A stretch of DNA of 64,000 bases, taken from the NCBI RefSeq assembly GCF_000379905.1, contig NZ_KB904056.1:15157-79156 (forward strand), read 5' to 3'. Below, one piece after another: positions 28,579 to 39,607 of this stretch; the first letter of the stretch is position 1; the number at the start of each line of letters is the position of its first letter. This DNA comes from Rodentibacter pneumotropicus DSM 21403. Lineage in GTDB: Bacteria; Pseudomonadota; Gammaproteobacteria; Enterobacterales; Pasteurellaceae. Made by a program: the position numbers and the translations under genes. The notes under the pieces were generated by a model. It was not told the DNA's origin. It saw nothing but the letters and a program-made list of their open reading frames with translations, and did not search any database.

Positions 28579-29967
28579 ATGAAAAAGTGGATACTTGGCA
28601 TCGGTGCGTTGAGCATTATCGGTTATTTAGGTGTTGTGGGCTATCTTCATCAATTTGATAAAGGACAGGCCACAAAATTATTAGTGGAAAATCACTACTC
28701 TAACGACCAACAAAAAGTCGCAAAAACCCTGTTCAATAATGGATGTCAATATTGCCATAGCCCCAATGCCACACTCCCGTTTTATTCAACATTACCCGTT
28801 ATAAACAATAAAATGCAAAATGATATTGCAGCCGGGCTTCGTGCATTTCGTATGGATCGGTTACTTGAAGGCGCAAAAGATCCAAGCAAATTATCACAAG
28901 CTGATTTAGCAAAATTACAGCGTGTAATTGAAAATGATGAAATGCCATTGCCTGAATTTACTCATTTACACTGGGGTTCTAAACCTGATGATCAGGAAAA
29001 GGCATTTTTACTTAATTGGATTCATGAAAAACGCCAAATCTTATTACCGAAAGGAACACCTAATACCGATGCAAATCGTCTCGTTCAACCTATTCCGGAC
29101 AGTATTCCAACAGATGCCAAAAAAGTAGCGCTTGGTCATAGTATTTTCTTTGATGGGCGTTTGTCTAGTGATGGAAGTATTCAATGCCACACCTGTCACC
29201 AGTTAGATAAAGGTGGCGTAGATCGTCTTGCAACCTCAACCGGTATTGATGGAAAAAAAGGCCCGATTAATGCCCCAACAGTGTTTAATGCAGCTTTTAA
29301 CTTCGCTCAATTCTGGGATGGTCGCGCAGCCGATTTAGCCGATCAAGCAAAAGGACCTCCAACTAATCCTCTTGAAATGGGCTCAAATTCTTGGGATGAG
29401 ATCGTCGCACGCTTTGAAATGGATGAAGATTTCAAAAAAGAATTTTTGAAAGAATACCCACAAATTACAAAAGAAACCCTTACTCACGCTATCGGAGAAT
29501 ATGAAAAAACATTAATTACGCCAAATAGTGACTTCGACCGTTACTTGAAAGGCGATCAAACAGCATTAAATGCGCAGCAACTTCGTGGCTATGAATTATT
29601 CAAACAAAACAAATGCGACACTTGTCATACCGGTGTTTCTCTAGGCGGACAATCCTATGAATATATGGGGCTTTATGGAGACTATTTTAAAGATCGTGGT
29701 ACTCCTTTAACAGAGGCTGACGAAGGTCGTTTTGCTCAAACAAAAGATCCTTATGATATGCATCGTTTTAAAGTACCGACACTACGCAATATTGCTCTAA
29801 CCGCCCCTTATTTCCATGATGCCTCGGCAAGCGATCTTAAAGAAGCCGTTCGAGTGATGCTAAAATATCAAAGCAATGTTCAACAGCCAAAACAACAAGA
29901 TATTGATGATATATCCTCATTCTTAGAAAGTCTTACCGGAGAATTCAATGGTGAGAAATTAAAATAG
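28579..29967 (+). CDS. ccp: Tri-heme cytochrome c peroxidase (quinol peroxidase/YhjA type)
   Basis: 462 residues from the ATG at 28579, which follows CGGAGGA. An N-terminal helix (about 5-22) anchors it in the inner membrane. Three heme c motifs are present: C-Q-Y-C-H in an N-terminal extension, C-H-T-C-H and C-D-T-C-H in the di-heme peroxidase core. The extra N-terminal heme separates it from ordinary di-heme peroxidases and matches E. coli YhjA and the Aggregatibacter quinol peroxidase, which reduce periplasmic peroxide with quinol. An FNR box stands upstream. It is monocistronic. Confidence 0.92.
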   Translation: MKKWILGIGALSIIGYLGVVGYLHQFDKGQATKLLVENHYSNDQQKVAKTLFNNGCQYCHSPNATLPFYSTLPVINNKMQNDIAAGLRAFRMDRLLEGAKDPSKLSQADLAKLQRVIENDEMPLPEFTHLHWGSKPDDQEKAFLLNWIHEKRQILLPKGTPNTDANRLVQPIPDSIPTDAKKVALGHSIFFDGRLSSDGSIQCHTCHQLDKGGVDRLATSTGIDGKKGPINAPTVFNAAFNFAQFWDGRAADLADQAKGPPTNPLEMGSNSWDEIVARFEMDEDFKKEFLKEYPQITKETLTHAIGEYEKTLITPNSDFDRYLKGDQTALNAQQLRGYELFKQNKCDTCHTGVSLGGQSYEYMGLYGDYFKDRGTPLTEADEGRFAQTKDPYDMHRFKVPTLRNIALTAPYFHDASASDLKEAVRVMLKYQSNVQQPKQQDIDDISSFLESLTGEFNGEKLK

Positions 29968-29979
29968 TTTTATAACTTG

Positions 29980-30008
29980 AAATGACCGCATTTGCGGTCA
30001 TTTTTTTA
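29980..30008. terminator. Bidirectional terminator between convergent genes
   Basis: AAATGACCGCA (29980-29990) pairs with TGCGGTCATTT (29993-30003), with T runs outward. It serves the peroxidase gene and the minus-strand HAD gene. Confidence 0.85.
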
Positions 30009-30015
30009 TCTATTT

Positions 30016-30801
30016 TTATTCCGGAAAAATCTCTTCCAAAATCAGGGCTAATCCATCCTCATTATTTGTTGCGGTGACACGCTTGGCGGCTTGTTTAATT
30101 TCTTCGGGTGCATTGCCCATTGCTACACCTAAGCCAACATTTTCCAACATATCCAGATCGTTAAAATTATCTCCAAAGGCGACAGTTTCTTCAATTTTTA
30201 CATTAAAATAATCTTCTAAGAAACGCACAGCGTTGCCCTTTGTAGCGGATTGATGCATCACTTCTAAGAAATTTTGATGAGAACGGAAAATACTTAAATG
30301 TGGAAAAGCCTCTTTTAGACGTTTTTCAATCTCAATGATTTCATCTGTTTCACCAATAATTTGAATTTTGTGTGGCGAATAAACCGCACGCTCATCATAA
30401 GGATCGATTTGAATTTTCGTCACACTCTTCTCAAAAATGACCCATTTATTATTTACATCACGAGCTACACAATCGTCATTGGTGTAATAATTTACACCTA
30501 ATTCAGGATACAGTGCCAAAGCTTGATTAATTTTTTGAATATCTTCCGGTGAAATATTCACGGAATAAAGTGCGGTCAAATTTCGATCTAAAATCAGTGC
30601 ACCGCTAAATGCCACAATGACATTGTAATCTTCAATTTGCTTGGCATAAGGCAAAATACCAAGGGGGGAACGGGCTGAAATAGGAACAAAAGGAATCCCC
30701 TTACGAGTGATACGTTGAATCGCAGCCAAAGTTCTTGGGGAGATGTTATGATCCGAAGTTAATAGTGTCCCATCAAAATCACTAAATACGGCTTTATACA
30801 T
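30016..30801 (-). CDS. Cof-type HAD-superfamily phosphatase
   Basis: 261 residues. HAD motif I is D-F-D-G-T-L-L (residues 8-14), motif II S-A-R-S, motif III a Lys in K-G-N-A-V, and motif IV G-D-N-F-N-D-L-D-M. The cap is the C2B type typical of Cof/YbiV/YidA sugar-phosphate and cofactor phosphatases; the substrate cannot be read from sequence. It starts 2 bp after the ybeY stop and is likely the third gene of ybeZ-ybeY-HAD. Confidence 0.88.
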   Translation of the reverse strand: MYKAVFSDFDGTLLTSDHNISPRTLAAIQRITRKGIPFVPISARSPLGILPYAKQIEDYNVIVAFSGALILDRNLTALYSVNISPEDIQKINQALALYPELGVNYYTNDDCVARDVNNKWVIFEKSVTKIQIDPYDERAVYSPHKIQIIGETDEIIEIEKRLKEAFPHLSIFRSHQNFLEVMHQSATKGNAVRFLEDYFNVKIEETVAFGDNFNDLDMLENVGLGVAMGNAPEEIKQAAKRVTATNNEDGLALILEEIFPE

Positions 30802-30803
30802 GG

Positions 30804-31286
30804 TTACTCCAAATTATTTTCTTCTTTTTCCAATAAATAAGGATCAGAAAAACCTAAATTTTGCATAATCTGTGTTTCTAGGCTTTCCATTTCTTCAGCT
30901 TCTTCATCTTCAATATGATCATAGCCCAATAAATGCAAACTACCGTGTACGACCATATGCGCCCAGTGTGCCATAAGCGTTTTTTCCTGCTCAATGGCTT
31001 CACATTCCACAACTTGACGACAAATCACTAAATCGCCCAATAAAGGCAGTTCAATTTCATCGGGGCATTCAAAGGGAAAAGAAAGCACATTCGTCGGACG
31101 ATCTTTTCCACGATAAGTGAGATTGAGTTCGTGACTTTCCGCTTCATCCACAATACGCACCGTCATTTCCACATTATCGCCTTCCGGTTGCACTGCTGCG
31201 GTTGCCCATTGGGTAATTTGTTGCTCTGTAGGCAAACCTTGCGTATTTTCAGTGGCGATCTGTAAATCAATGATGATATTCCCCAC
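30804..31286 (-). CDS. ybeY: Endoribonuclease/rRNA maturation factor YbeY
   Basis: 160 residues. The zinc site is [11 protein letters not shown] (H-x3-H-x5-H), with the substrate Arg region [15 protein letters not shown]. YbeY takes part in 16S rRNA 3'-end maturation and ribosome quality control. It starts 1 bp after the ybeZ stop; the ybeZ-ybeY pair is conserved in proteobacteria. Confidence 0.96.
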   Translation of the reverse strand: MGNIIIDLQIATENTQGLPTEQQITQWATAAVQPEGDNVEMTVRIVDEAESHELNLTYRGKDRPTNVLSFPFECPDEIELPLLGDLVICRQVVECEAIEQEKTLMAHWAHMVVHGSLHLLGYDHIEDEEAEEMESLETQIMQNLGFSDPYLLEKEENNLE

Positions 31287-31287
31287 G

Positions 31288-32370
31288 CTATTCTCCTAAA
31301 TTCTCAGTTAAAACTGACCGCTCTTTTTCCCGCTCGACTTGACGTTGTGCGACTAATTCCTTACGGCGAGTTTCATCTTGGATTTCCCATGCTTCATAGG
31401 CTTGTACCACTTTTGCCACCACCGGATGACGCACAATATCTTTACTATCAAAATAATTGAAACTCAACTCAGGTACAGCTTCCAATACCTCAATCGCATG
31501 ACGTAAACCTGATTTGGTGCTACGGGGTAAATCAATTTGCGTAATATCGCCGGTGATCACCGCTTTAGAATTAAATCCGATACGGGTGAGGAACATTTTC
31601 ATTTGCTCCACCGTAGTATTTTGGCTTTCATCTAAAATGATAAAACTATCGTTTAATGTTCGTCCCCGCATATATGCCAAAGGGGCAATTTCAATCACAT
31701 TGCGTTCCATCAGTTTCTGTACGCGTTCAAAACCCAACATTTCAAACAACGCATCATAAAGCGGTCGTAAATAAGGCTCGATTTTTTGTCCTAAATCTCC
31801 CGGTAAGAAACCGAGTTTTTCCCCCGCTTCAACTGCCGGACGGGTTAATAATATACGGCGGATTTCTTGCCGTTCTAGGGCTTCCACCGCTGCCGCAACG
31901 GCTAAAAAAGTTTTTCCCGTGCCCGCAGGTCCGATACCAAAACTAATATCATGGGTCAAAATGTTGTGCAAATATTGAATTTGATTTTCACCACGCGGCT
32001 TAATCACTCCGCGTTTAGTTTTAATCGTTGTGCTGTAAACTTTACTTTCTGTTCGTGTCGATTCCGATTGAGAAAGCATTCGGCTTTCTTGTAGAGCAAT
32101 GTGCACATCTTCTAAGTCTAATTCATTCACTTTTCCCTTGAGCGGTGCCGTTTCCACATATAAATCTTGGATTAATCTAACCGCACTTTGAATGAGTTTT
32201 TCGTGGTAGGGCTGAGGGCTGTCTTCATTTGATTTGAGGGTAAAAGTGAAATTATTGCGGGCAATGTTCAGGTTAAACTCTTTTTCGATCAGTTTGAGAT
32301 GCTCATCAAATGCACCACAAAGGGATTGAAGGCGTGAATTATCTTGAGGTTCTAGGGTAAATGTTGTCAT
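31288..32370 (-). CDS. ybeZ: PhoH-family ATPase YbeZ
   Basis: 360 residues. Walker A is G-P-A-G-T-G-K-T (about 157-164), Walker [10 protein letters not shown]. An N-terminal KH-like region and a charged C-terminal tail complete the layout. It is the partner ATPase of YbeY. It is first in a tight three-gene operon with ybeY and the HAD phosphatase. No miaB precedes it here; the next gene upstream is gshAB, about 125 bp away. Confidence 0.93.
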   Translation of the reverse strand: MTTFTLEPQDNSRLQSLCGAFDEHLKLIEKEFNLNIARNNFTFTLKSNEDSPQPYHEKLIQSAVRLIQDLYVETAPLKGKVNELDLEDVHIALQESRMLSQSESTRTESKVYSTTIKTKRGVIKPRGENQIQYLHNILTHDISFGIGPAGTGKTFLAVAAAVEALERQEIRRILLTRPAVEAGEKLGFLPGDLGQKIEPYLRPLYDALFEMLGFERVQKLMERNVIEIAPLAYMRGRTLNDSFIILDESQNTTVEQMKMFLTRIGFNSKAVITGDITQIDLPRSTKSGLRHAIEVLEAVPELSFNYFDSKDIVRHPVVAKVVQAYEAWEIQDETRRKELVAQRQVEREKERSVLTENLGE

Positions 32371-32496
32371 TAATGTTTGATGCTGAGTGATTTAAATTCA
32401 GGACTATTTTAGCTCAATCCGCTTTCATTTACATTGGGTTTCACCAATGGCAAAACCCGATATTTCATAAAAGCCAACTTTTTTCGATTGACGACA

Positions 32497-34770
32497 TTAT
32501 TTCATTTCAGGAAATAACATTTTGAGCACATCCAAGGTGACTCTGCGCGATTGTCCTGCATACGGGAAAATATGCATCATCATCATTGGATTAAAATTGG
32601 CTTCAATCACGCCCCAAGATTTGAGGTGAGGTTCAGCCGGTTTTTCCGAATCAGGAATGATTAAATCTACTCCACATACTGCTGCGCCTATAGCATTGGA
32701 AATCTCTACAGCAATCTTTTTATAGCTCTCGTGCATTTGATCCGTCATATCAATAGAATCCCCTCCGGTACTAATATTTGAATTAGCCCGTAATTGCACA
32801 ATAAGATCCCTTGGAGGAATAGAATCAATCGTCCATCCTTGTTCTTTTAATTGAAGTTTTTCAATATCGCCTAGGACAATTTTCTTCAATGGCGTACGAC
32901 TGCCATCACCACGTAACGGGTGATCATTTTTCATCTCGACCAACTCTTTGATAGAATGCACGCCATCACCAATCACATTTGCCGGTACACGTAGTAATAC
33001 GGCTAAAGTTTGATCACCTAACACAAAGAAACGATATTCCGTGCCGACCAAATAATCTTCCACCATAATCTCTTTATCTTCACGGAAAGCAATTTCTACC
33101 GCTTTGGCAAAATCATCCCGATTTTGCACGCCATGTTGGAAAATCGTGATTCCAAGTCCGAAATTAGTTGATTTTGGTTTAATCACCACAGCCCGATTTT
33201 CAAAAAGTGGGAAATTTTTGACCGCACTTTCTATATCGGTAAATTCCACACTTTGCGGCACATTGAAACCGGCTTTTGCCAACACTTTTTTCGTGACGAC
33301 TTTATTCTCCATAATTAATGGTGAAATATAACGATCATGTGAAGTCATATTGCCATTTTTTACATATTCAATATGGTCGCCATATTGCAGGCTTAAAAAT
33401 TGATCACGCTCATCTAAAATTTCAACTTTCAAGCCTTTCTGAATAGCATCAAACATTAATGCTTGGGTTGACAGTTCCATATTGTCAAACGCGGATAAGG
33501 CATAAAAACGCTCTGAAGCATTTTTCTTATTACCTTTAGCAATATCCGCCCCCAGCTTTTGATAACCACCAAATTTCTTAATGGCAACGATAATATTGGC
33601 ACAAAGCGTGCCATTTGGATTAGCAAATTGTGCAAATTTTTCTTTTACGATAGTTTTAATATCATCATTTACTCGAAGAGCTTCAAGCATATTTTGCATT
33701 TCAAGTAATACTAACTCCCCTTCTACAGAGTAAGTCGTTGGTGATAAAGGATCTTCCCAAGCAACTTCTGCAAGACGGGTTTTGCCTAATTCTACGTCAT
33801 CTTGATCCGCAGTATGATCCAGCCATGCCATCAATAAAATGAAATAATGGATAAATTTGGCATCTTCCAAGGTAATACCACAAGGTGCAAAAGGATTGAG
33901 ATCAAAAAGACGGAACTCAAGATATTTGATACCCGTTTTTACTAAATCACGGGCTTTTTTAGCACCACGTAAACGCACATTAGAATAGAATTCTTTTTCT
34001 GCAATCAACTTACCGCTATTTACCCAATGTTCAAGGCTATCAGCATAGGCTTGCAAGCTTTCAAAAGAGACTTTGATTTCAGGATCGTTCACATAACCAA
34101 AAGGGCTTGAACGTAGGCTGCGTACATATTGATTGGGTTGAAGTGGGGTGCCGTTACGGAAGTAATTTTCATCAACTGTCGGTGTAGCAGAGAAGAAATA
34201 AAGCAGAATCCATTGATAACGAAGGAAATTTTTCGCAATTTTTAGATATAAATCATTCTGAAAATCTACCGCACTTTTTTGTTCTGTTTGAGCTTCAAAT
34301 AGCGCCTGCACAAATGCTGGATCTAGCTGGAAATTATAGTGAATTCCACTAACCATCTGTTTATATTTGCCGTAGCTTTTTACTAAATGTTCACGGTATG
34401 CCACATCTTCCGGATTATCTAATTGCGCAACCTTGATTTGATTTTCCGCTGGCAACCCTGCAGGCATACTGAATGGAAAAATATATTCATTTTCTGGGAG
34501 GGTGCGTAATGTTACTTCATGAATAGCAGAAAGCCAACGCAGTGCATCGTCCAGTGTTTTACTTGGCGGCGTAACCAATTCCAGTTGGCTTTCAGCAAAA
34601 TCCGTTTGAATATAAGGATGAAAACTACGATTACCAAAGGCTTTCGGGTGCTCAGTCGTTACTATCGAACCGTCTGCATAGACACGCTGGCTTTCTTTTT
34701 CAATACCGAATAAGCCTTGTTGGAAAAGTAATTCAAGATGATGTTGTTTAATTATGTTCTGGATATTCAT
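32497..34770 (-). CDS. gshAB: Bifunctional glutathione synthetase GshAB (GshF)
   Basis: 757 residues. An N-terminal gamma-glutamylcysteine ligase domain (about 1-450: F-G-I-E-K-E-S-Q-R, Q-T-D-F-A-E-S-Q-L-E) is fused to a C-terminal ATP-grasp domain (about 490-750: V-V-I-K-P-K-S-T-N-F-G-L-G, V-E-D-Y-L-V-G-T-E-Y-R). The fusion makes glutathione from Glu, Cys and Gly in one protein and is known from Pasteurella and some streptococci. H. influenzae, from memory, imports glutathione instead, so this gene helps separate the host from that species. It is monocistronic. Confidence 0.94.
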   Translation of the reverse strand: MNIQNIIKQHHLELLFQQGLFGIEKESQRVYADGSIVTTEHPKAFGNRSFHPYIQTDFAESQLELVTPPSKTLDDALRWLSAIHEVTLRTLPENEYIFPFSMPAGLPAENQIKVAQLDNPEDVAYREHLVKSYGKYKQMVSGIHYNFQLDPAFVQALFEAQTEQKSAVDFQNDLYLKIAKNFLRYQWILLYFFSATPTVDENYFRNGTPLQPNQYVRSLRSSPFGYVNDPEIKVSFESLQAYADSLEHWVNSGKLIAEKEFYSNVRLRGAKKARDLVKTGIKYLEFRLFDLNPFAPCGITLEDAKFIHYFILLMAWLDHTADQDDVELGKTRLAEVAWEDPLSPTTYSVEGELVLLEMQNMLEALRVNDDIKTIVKEKFAQFANPNGTLCANIIVAIKKFGGYQKLGADIAKGNKKNASERFYALSAFDNMELSTQALMFDAIQKGLKVEILDERDQFLSLQYGDHIEYVKNGNMTSHDRYISPLIMENKVVTKKVLAKAGFNVPQSVEFTDIESAVKNFPLFENRAVVIKPKSTNFGLGITIFQHGVQNRDDFAKAVEIAFREDKEIMVEDYLVGTEYRFFVLGDQTLAVLLRVPANVIGDGVHSIKELVEMKNDHPLRGDGSRTPLKKIVLGDIEKLQLKEQGWTIDSIPPRDLIVQLRANSNISTGGDSIDMTDQMHESYKKIAVEISNAIGAAVCGVDLIIPDSEKPAEPHLKSWGVIEANFNPMMMMHIFPYAGQSRRVTLDVLKMLFPEMK

Positions 34771-34865
34771 AGTAAGTCCTTTTAGAAAAATTTCCTAGTA
34801 TTATGGTTGGATTCTTCAGAAAAATAAATAGGAAATTTGAATAGATCAAAAATATTAATGTATAT

Positions 34866-34895
34866 AAAAAATGCGATCATTTTTGACCGCACTTC
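34866..34895 (-). terminator. Terminator after the TerC-family gene
   Basis: On the minus strand GCGGTCA pairs with TGATCGC (one G-T pair) across a four-base A loop, followed by six Ts. It uses an uptake-sequence arm. Confidence 0.7.
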
Positions 34896-34899
34896 TTTA

Positions 34900-35613
34900 C
34901 TATTTCATCAATTTTCTCATTCTGATATTCAACATTTCCACTACGACAGAAAATCCCATAGCAAAGTAAATATAGCCTTTTGAGATATGCATATCAAGAC
35001 TTTCTGCAATAAGGCTGATTCCCACTAAAATTAAAAACGCTAAAGCGAGAATTTTTAAAGTCGGGTGAGTATCCACAAAATCACCGATTGTTTTAGCTGC
35101 AAACAACATCACACCGACAGCAATAATGATCGCTAAAACCATCACTGCTAAATGCTCCGCCATACCGACAGCCGTAATCACAGAGTCAAGGGAAAACACA
35201 ATATCCAGTATAGCTATTTGGATCAATACACCAAGATAACTCACTTTCTTTTGATTTTCATTTTTATGATGTTCTTCAGGATGGATTGCTTCTTTAATTT
35301 CTCCGATACTTTTCACAATTAAGAACAAACCGCCCAAGAATAAAATTAAATCACGTCCGGAAATCTCTTGGCTAAACAGGGAAAACAAAGGTTCGGTTAA
35401 CTTCATCATCCAAGCAAGCGACATCAAGAGTAAAATTCGGGTAATCATCGCCAAAGATAAACCGATAACACGACCGGACTGGCGTTGATGTGCCGGCAAA
35501 CGTCCCACTAAAATACTGATAAAAATAATATTATCAATCCCTAAAACGATTTCAAGTGCGGTTAATGTTGCAAGAGAAAGCCAAGCTTCAGGATCACTAA
35601 GCCATTCAAACAT
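34900..35613 (-). CDS. TerC-family integral membrane protein
   Basis: 237 residues with about seven membrane helices. TerC signatures are seen: E-I-V-L-G-I-D-N-I-I-F-I in helix 1 and D-I-V-F-S-L-D-S-V-I-T-A-V-G in the middle, each with the conserved Asp. TerC-family proteins are linked to metal (manganese) export or to metalation of exported enzymes; the specific ion is not evident. Neighbours match HI0056-HI0057 order, from memory. Confidence 0.9.
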   Translation of the reverse strand: MFEWLSDPEAWLSLATLTALEIVLGIDNIIFISILVGRLPAHQRQSGRVIGLSLAMITRILLLMSLAWMMKLTEPLFSLFSQEISGRDLILFLGGLFLIVKSIGEIKEAIHPEEHHKNENQKKVSYLGVLIQIAILDIVFSLDSVITAVGMAEHLAVMVLAIIIAVGVMLFAAKTIGDFVDTHPTLKILALAFLILVGISLIAESLDMHISKGYIYFAMGFSVVVEMLNIRMRKLMK

Positions 35614-35712
35614 AATTTGTTCCTATAAAAAATTCAAAAAGATGGATCATAATCACTTTATTAAGAAAAGCAATAGCTATTTCTTTTTATTCATTCTTGA
35701 AAAAAATCAAAA

Positions 35713-37539
35713 TTAGCTTTTTAGCGTTTCATAAATCGTCTCTGCCAATTTTTTTGAAATGCCCGGTACTGAAGCAATTTCATCTACCGTAGCATTTTTC
35801 ACGCCTTGCAAACCACCAAGGTATTTCAACAAAGCTTGACGGCGTTTTGCCCCTACCCCCTCAATGGTTTCCAAACCGCTTTGGGTGAAAGCATTTTGGC
35901 GTTTTTTACGGTGTCCGCTAATGGCGTGATGATGACTTTCATCACGAATATGTTGGATTAAATGCAAGGCTAAACTGTCATCGGGCAAATGTATTTCACG
36001 ATTTTGTTTGCTGATACTCAGCACTTCCTGCCCTGCACGGCGATCAACCCCTTTCGCAACGCCAATTAAGTGCGGTCGGTTTTTATCCCATTTTACATTT
36101 AACTGCTGAAACACTTCCAAAGCACGATTAAGCTGCCCTTTTCCGCCATCAATAAAGATTACGTCAGGGATTTTGTCTTCTTCTAAATCACGGTCATAGC
36201 GTTTTTTGAGGGCTTGCTCCATTGCCGCATAGTCATCCCCACCGGTAATGCCCTCAATATTAAACCGCCGATAATCGGATTTTAACGGACCTTCTTGATT
36301 AAAAACCACACAAGATGCAACCGTTTGATTCCCCATAGTATGGCTAATATCAAAACATTCCATTCGCTTAATTTCCGACATACCGAGCAATTCGCATAAT
36401 GCCTGATAACGCTCGGACATTCTTGATGATTGCTTGAGTTGGATGGCGAGTGCGGCTTTTGCATTCACTTGTGCTAATTGTAGATATTTTCCTTTATCCC
36501 CTTTCACATTTTCTTGGATCGTCACTTTTCTGCCCGCTTGCTCCGTGAGCAAAATTTCCAATTCGGCTTTTTCTGTGAGTTTTCGATCTACAATAATACT
36601 ATTTGGAATACTTCTGCCCTGATGCCCTTGCAAATAAAATTGTCCGACAAAAGTTTCCGTTAGCTCGGAAAGATCCGTATTTGCCGGCACTTTAGGAAAA
36701 TAGCTACGATTGCCCAATACTTTTCCTTGACGGATAAACATCACTTGAACACAGGCTAAACCGTGTTGATAAGCAATGGACATAATATCCATATCATCTA
36801 ATCGCTCATTGGACACAAACTGCTTTTCGATAACCGATCGCACCGCTTGGATTTGATCACGATAACGAGCGGCTTGCTCAAAATCCAAATCTTGGCTTGC
36901 CTGATCCATTTTGCCAATCAAATAATCCAACACTTGCTGATCCTTACCCTGCAAAAATAATCTCGCCAATTCCACCTGTTGCGAATATTCTTCATCTGTC
37001 ACATAACCCGCCACACAAGGAGCGGAACAACGCTCGATTTGGTATTGCAAACAAGGACGGGAGCGATTGCCATAGACGGAATTTTCACACTGGCGAACCG
37101 GAAATAATTTTTGGAGCAAGGATAAGGTTTCCCGTACTGCCCCAGCATGAGGATAGGGACCAAAATATTCACCGGCAATTTTTTTAGCACCACGGTAAGC
37201 GGTAATGCGGGGGTGACGTTCTTTCGTCAATAAAATAAAAGGATAGGATTTATCATCACGCAACAGCACATTGTAACGAGGCTGATACAGTTTGATGAAA
37301 TTGTGCTCCAATAATAAAGCTTCCGTTTCGGAAGAAGTAATCGTGGTATCAATATGATGAATACAAGCCACCAACGCTTCTGTTTTTTTACTGCTGAGAT
37401 TGGAACGGAAATAACTCGACAGGCGTTTTTTCAAATCCTTGGCTTTACCCACGTAAATGACCTGATCTTTATCGTCATACATACGATAAACACCCGGTTC
37501 ATGGGAAACATTTGTCAGGAATTTTTTAGCATCAAACAT
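35713..37539 (-). CDS. uvrC: Excinuclease ABC subunit C
   Basis: 608 residues. The GIY-YIG nuclease domain is at the N terminus (P-G-V-Y-R-M-Y then V-I-Y-V-G-K-A). Next come the UVR motif (about 205-240), the RNase H-like second nuclease domain (C-F-D-I-S-H with its Asp, F-I-D-G-G-K-G) and C-terminal helix-hairpin-helix repeats. UvrC cuts on both sides of a UvrB-marked lesion. It begins 1 bp from the kdsB stop, so the two are cotranscribed. Confidence 0.97.
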   Translation of the reverse strand: MFDAKKFLTNVSHEPGVYRMYDDKDQVIYVGKAKDLKKRLSSYFRSNLSSKKTEALVACIHHIDTTITSSETEALLLEHNFIKLYQPRYNVLLRDDKSYPFILLTKERHPRITAYRGAKKIAGEYFGPYPHAGAVRETLSLLQKLFPVRQCENSVYGNRSRPCLQYQIERCSAPCVAGYVTDEEYSQQVELARLFLQGKDQQVLDYLIGKMDQASQDLDFEQAARYRDQIQAVRSVIEKQFVSNERLDDMDIMSIAYQHGLACVQVMFIRQGKVLGNRSYFPKVPANTDLSELTETFVGQFYLQGHQGRSIPNSIIVDRKLTEKAELEILLTEQAGRKVTIQENVKGDKGKYLQLAQVNAKAALAIQLKQSSRMSERYQALCELLGMSEIKRMECFDISHTMGNQTVASCVVFNQEGPLKSDYRRFNIEGITGGDDYAAMEQALKKRYDRDLEEDKIPDVIFIDGGKGQLNRALEVFQQLNVKWDKNRPHLIGVAKGVDRRAGQEVLSISKQNREIHLPDDSLALHLIQHIRDESHHHAISGHRKKRQNAFTQSGLETIEGVGAKRRQALLKYLGGLQGVKNATVDEIASVPGISKKLAETIYETLKS

Positions 37540-37540
37540 C

Positions 37541-38305
37541 TTAATTCGCCGCTAAAATCGACCGCACTTTTTCTAAATCTTCGACGGTATCCACCCCTAC
37601 AGCAGGCACTTCTTTTGCCAGTTCCACGTGGATTCGTTCACCATTCCATAGCACACGCAATTGTTCCAGTTTTTCTAAATTTTCCAACTGTGTCGGCGCC
37701 CATTGCACGTATTTTTTGATAAATCCTGCACGATAAGCATAAATACCGACATGGCGTAAATACACCTCCGCCAAGGTTGCTTTTGCCATATCTTTCAAGC
37801 CCATAAATTGATCGCGATCGTAAGGGATAACCGAGCGGGAAAAATACAGTACATAACCGTCTTTATCCGTGAGTACTTTGACAACATTAGGATTAAACAA
37901 TTCTTTCGCTTCGTGAATTTTCACTGCAAGGGTTGCCATATTCACGTTAAATTTTGCTAAATTTTCCGCCACTTGACGAACAATCACAGGCGGAATAAGG
38001 GGTTCATCGCCTTGAATATTGACGATAATTTCATCATCGGGCATAGCAAGCTTTGCTACGACTTCGGCTAAACGCTCTGTGCCGGAATTATGCTGTTCCG
38101 ATGTCATACAAACTTCTGCTCCAAAACCTTGGGCTACCGCTGCCACTTTTTCGTTATCAGTGGCAACAATCACACGGTTTGCGCCTGATTGTTTTGCTTT
38201 CTCAAATACGTGTTGAATCATTGGTTTTCCAGCAATCTCTGCAAGGGGCTTCCCCGGCAAACGTGATGAGGCAAAACGGGCGGGGATAATGACAGTAAAT
38301 GACAT
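37541..38305 (-). CDS. kdsB: CMP-KDO synthetase (3-deoxy-manno-octulosonate cytidylyltransferase)
   Basis: 254 residues. The nucleotide site begins [14 protein letters not shown] (about 6-19); I-Q-G-D-E-P-L-I is the metal-binding core. It activates KDO with CTP for lipopolysaccharide. It lies in a lipid A/LPS cluster with lpxK and msbA and is followed immediately by uvrC. Confidence 0.97.
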   Translation of the reverse strand: MSFTVIIPARFASSRLPGKPLAEIAGKPMIQHVFEKAKQSGANRVIVATDNEKVAAVAQGFGAEVCMTSEQHNSGTERLAEVVAKLAMPDDEIIVNIQGDEPLIPPVIVRQVAENLAKFNVNMATLAVKIHEAKELFNPNVVKVLTDKDGYVLYFSRSVIPYDRDQFMGLKDMAKATLAEVYLRHVGIYAYRAGFIKKYVQWAPTQLENLEKLEQLRVLWNGERIHVELAKEVPAVGVDTVEDLEKVRSILAAN

Positions 38306-38357
38306 AAAATATTCCTTCTTAGTCCTTAACAGTTATAAGGCGTTTAACAGCCAAAAG

Positions 38358-38537
38358 TTAATCCGTGATCTTTTCCGCTTTCTCCGCAACTAATAGAGGC
38401 ACACCGTCTTCAATAGGATAAGCCAGCTGTTCATAACGACAAATTAATCGCTGGTTTTCAGCATCATATTGCAAACGGGCCAAGCAACGGGGGCAGGCGA
38501 TGACTTCAAGCAATTTTGGATTTAGTCGCTCAGGCAT
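38358..38537 (-). CDS. Trm112/YcaR-family small protein
   Basis: 59 residues from the ATG at 38537. One C-P-R-C pair and a later Cys (R-L-I-C) indicate a small zinc-ribbon-like fold of the Trm112p family; typical segments are L-L-E-V-I-A-C-P and G-V-P-L-L. In E. coli ycaR also sits between lpxK and kdsB. Function is unclear: Trm112 activates methyltransferases in eukaryotes and archaea. The start overlaps lpxK by 8 bp, and kdsB follows 52 bp later. Confidence 0.88.
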   Translation of the reverse strand: MPERLNPKLLEVIACPRCLARLQYDAENQRLICRYEQLAYPIEDGVPLLVAEKAEKITD

Positions 38538-39528
38538 TTTTGTATTTCTCCACCATTGCATCAATTTTTTTCCAAAAGTGCGGTAAATTCTCGCCTTGTT
38601 TTTCAACCTCAACCACCTCGGCATCCACCGGCACATACCACCAGTTTTCTTTAGCAAAAGTTTGGCATTTTACTGCATCTTTTTCCGTCATAAAGAGCGG
38701 TTGATTTTGCGGAAATTTTTCTAACTGTGAGGCATCAAAATCTTGATGATCTTGGAAAGCTCGGGTTTGCACTAAATCTATCCCTAATGTTTCCAACATC
38801 GTAAAAAAGCGGGGAGGATGACCAATACCGGCAATGGCAGAGCCTGATTGAAAAGCACTCAAAGGGCGTTTTTCCTTGGTTTTTAAATTGATAGCATAAT
38901 GAGGCACTAAAGTCATTACCGCATCGGAATATTGATTTTTACCACCGTTAGTGATCACAAAATCCACCGTTTTTAATCGGCTTGGTAATTCACGCAAAGG
39001 ACCGGCAGGTAACACAAAACCATTGCCGAGCGCACGTTCTGCATCCATCACCACAATTTCTATATCTCGTTGTAATTGATAATGTTGTAATCCGTCGTCT
39101 GAAATAATGATGTCGCAATCACTATGCTTCAAGAGTAATTCAATAGCTTGTCGGCGATTCGGTGAAATCACCACCGGCACGCCTGTGCGTTGAACAATGA
39201 GTACCGGCTCGTCTCCACCTTCATAGGGATTCGTATTTGCAGTAACAAGCAATGGATAAGTTTTTGCCCGGCTACCATAACCACGTGAAATCACCCCGAC
39301 ATGCAATCCACGTTTTTTCATTTCTTCTACTAACCACACCACGACCGGAGTTTTTCCATTACCCCCAACGGATAAATTCCCCACAATCACCACCGGTTTC
39401 TGCGCTCGATAAGAAGATTTCACGCCAAGTAAAAACAAGGCTCGGCGAAATTGGCTTATCAGCCAAAATAAAAGTGAGAATGGTAAAAGAAACCAAGCAA
39501 GTTTGGAATGCGAATACCAAAACGGCAT
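38530..39528 (-). CDS. lpxK: Tetraacyldisaccharide 4'-kinase LpxK
   Basis: 332 residues from the ATG at 39528 (M-P-F-W-Y). The longer frame to 39648 adds residues outside the family. A membrane-associating helix (about 12-32) precedes the P-loop V-G-G-N-G-K-T-P (about 60). LpxK phosphorylates the lipid A precursor to give lipid IVA. It follows msbA after 79 bp, conserved msbA-lpxK order, and overlaps the Trm112-like gene. Confidence 0.95.
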   Translation of the reverse strand: MPFWYSHSKLAWFLLPFSLLFWLISQFRRALFLLGVKSSYRAQKPVVIVGNLSVGGNGKTPVVVWLVEEMKKRGLHVGVISRGYGSRAKTYPLLVTANTNPYEGGDEPVLIVQRTGVPVVISPNRRQAIELLLKHSDCDIIISDDGLQHYQLQRDIEIVVMDAERALGNGFVLPAGPLRELPSRLKTVDFVITNGGKNQYSDAVMTLVPHYAINLKTKEKRPLSAFQSGSAIAGIGHPPRFFTMLETLGIDLVQTRAFQDHQDFDASQLEKFPQNQPLFMTEKDAVKCQTFAKENWWYVPVDAEVVEVEKQGENLPHFWKKIDAMVEKYKNA

Positions 39529-39607
39529 AAATGTTCCCTCTAATCCCTCTAAAAAGTGCGGATAAAATAACGCGAGTTTTTCAACCCGCGTTTTAACATA
39601 ACCAAAT

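Noticed and set aside
36897-37187. Plus-strand frame of 96 codons within uvrC
   Set aside because: Antisense to conserved UvrC sequence; Pro-rich artefact without a start signal.
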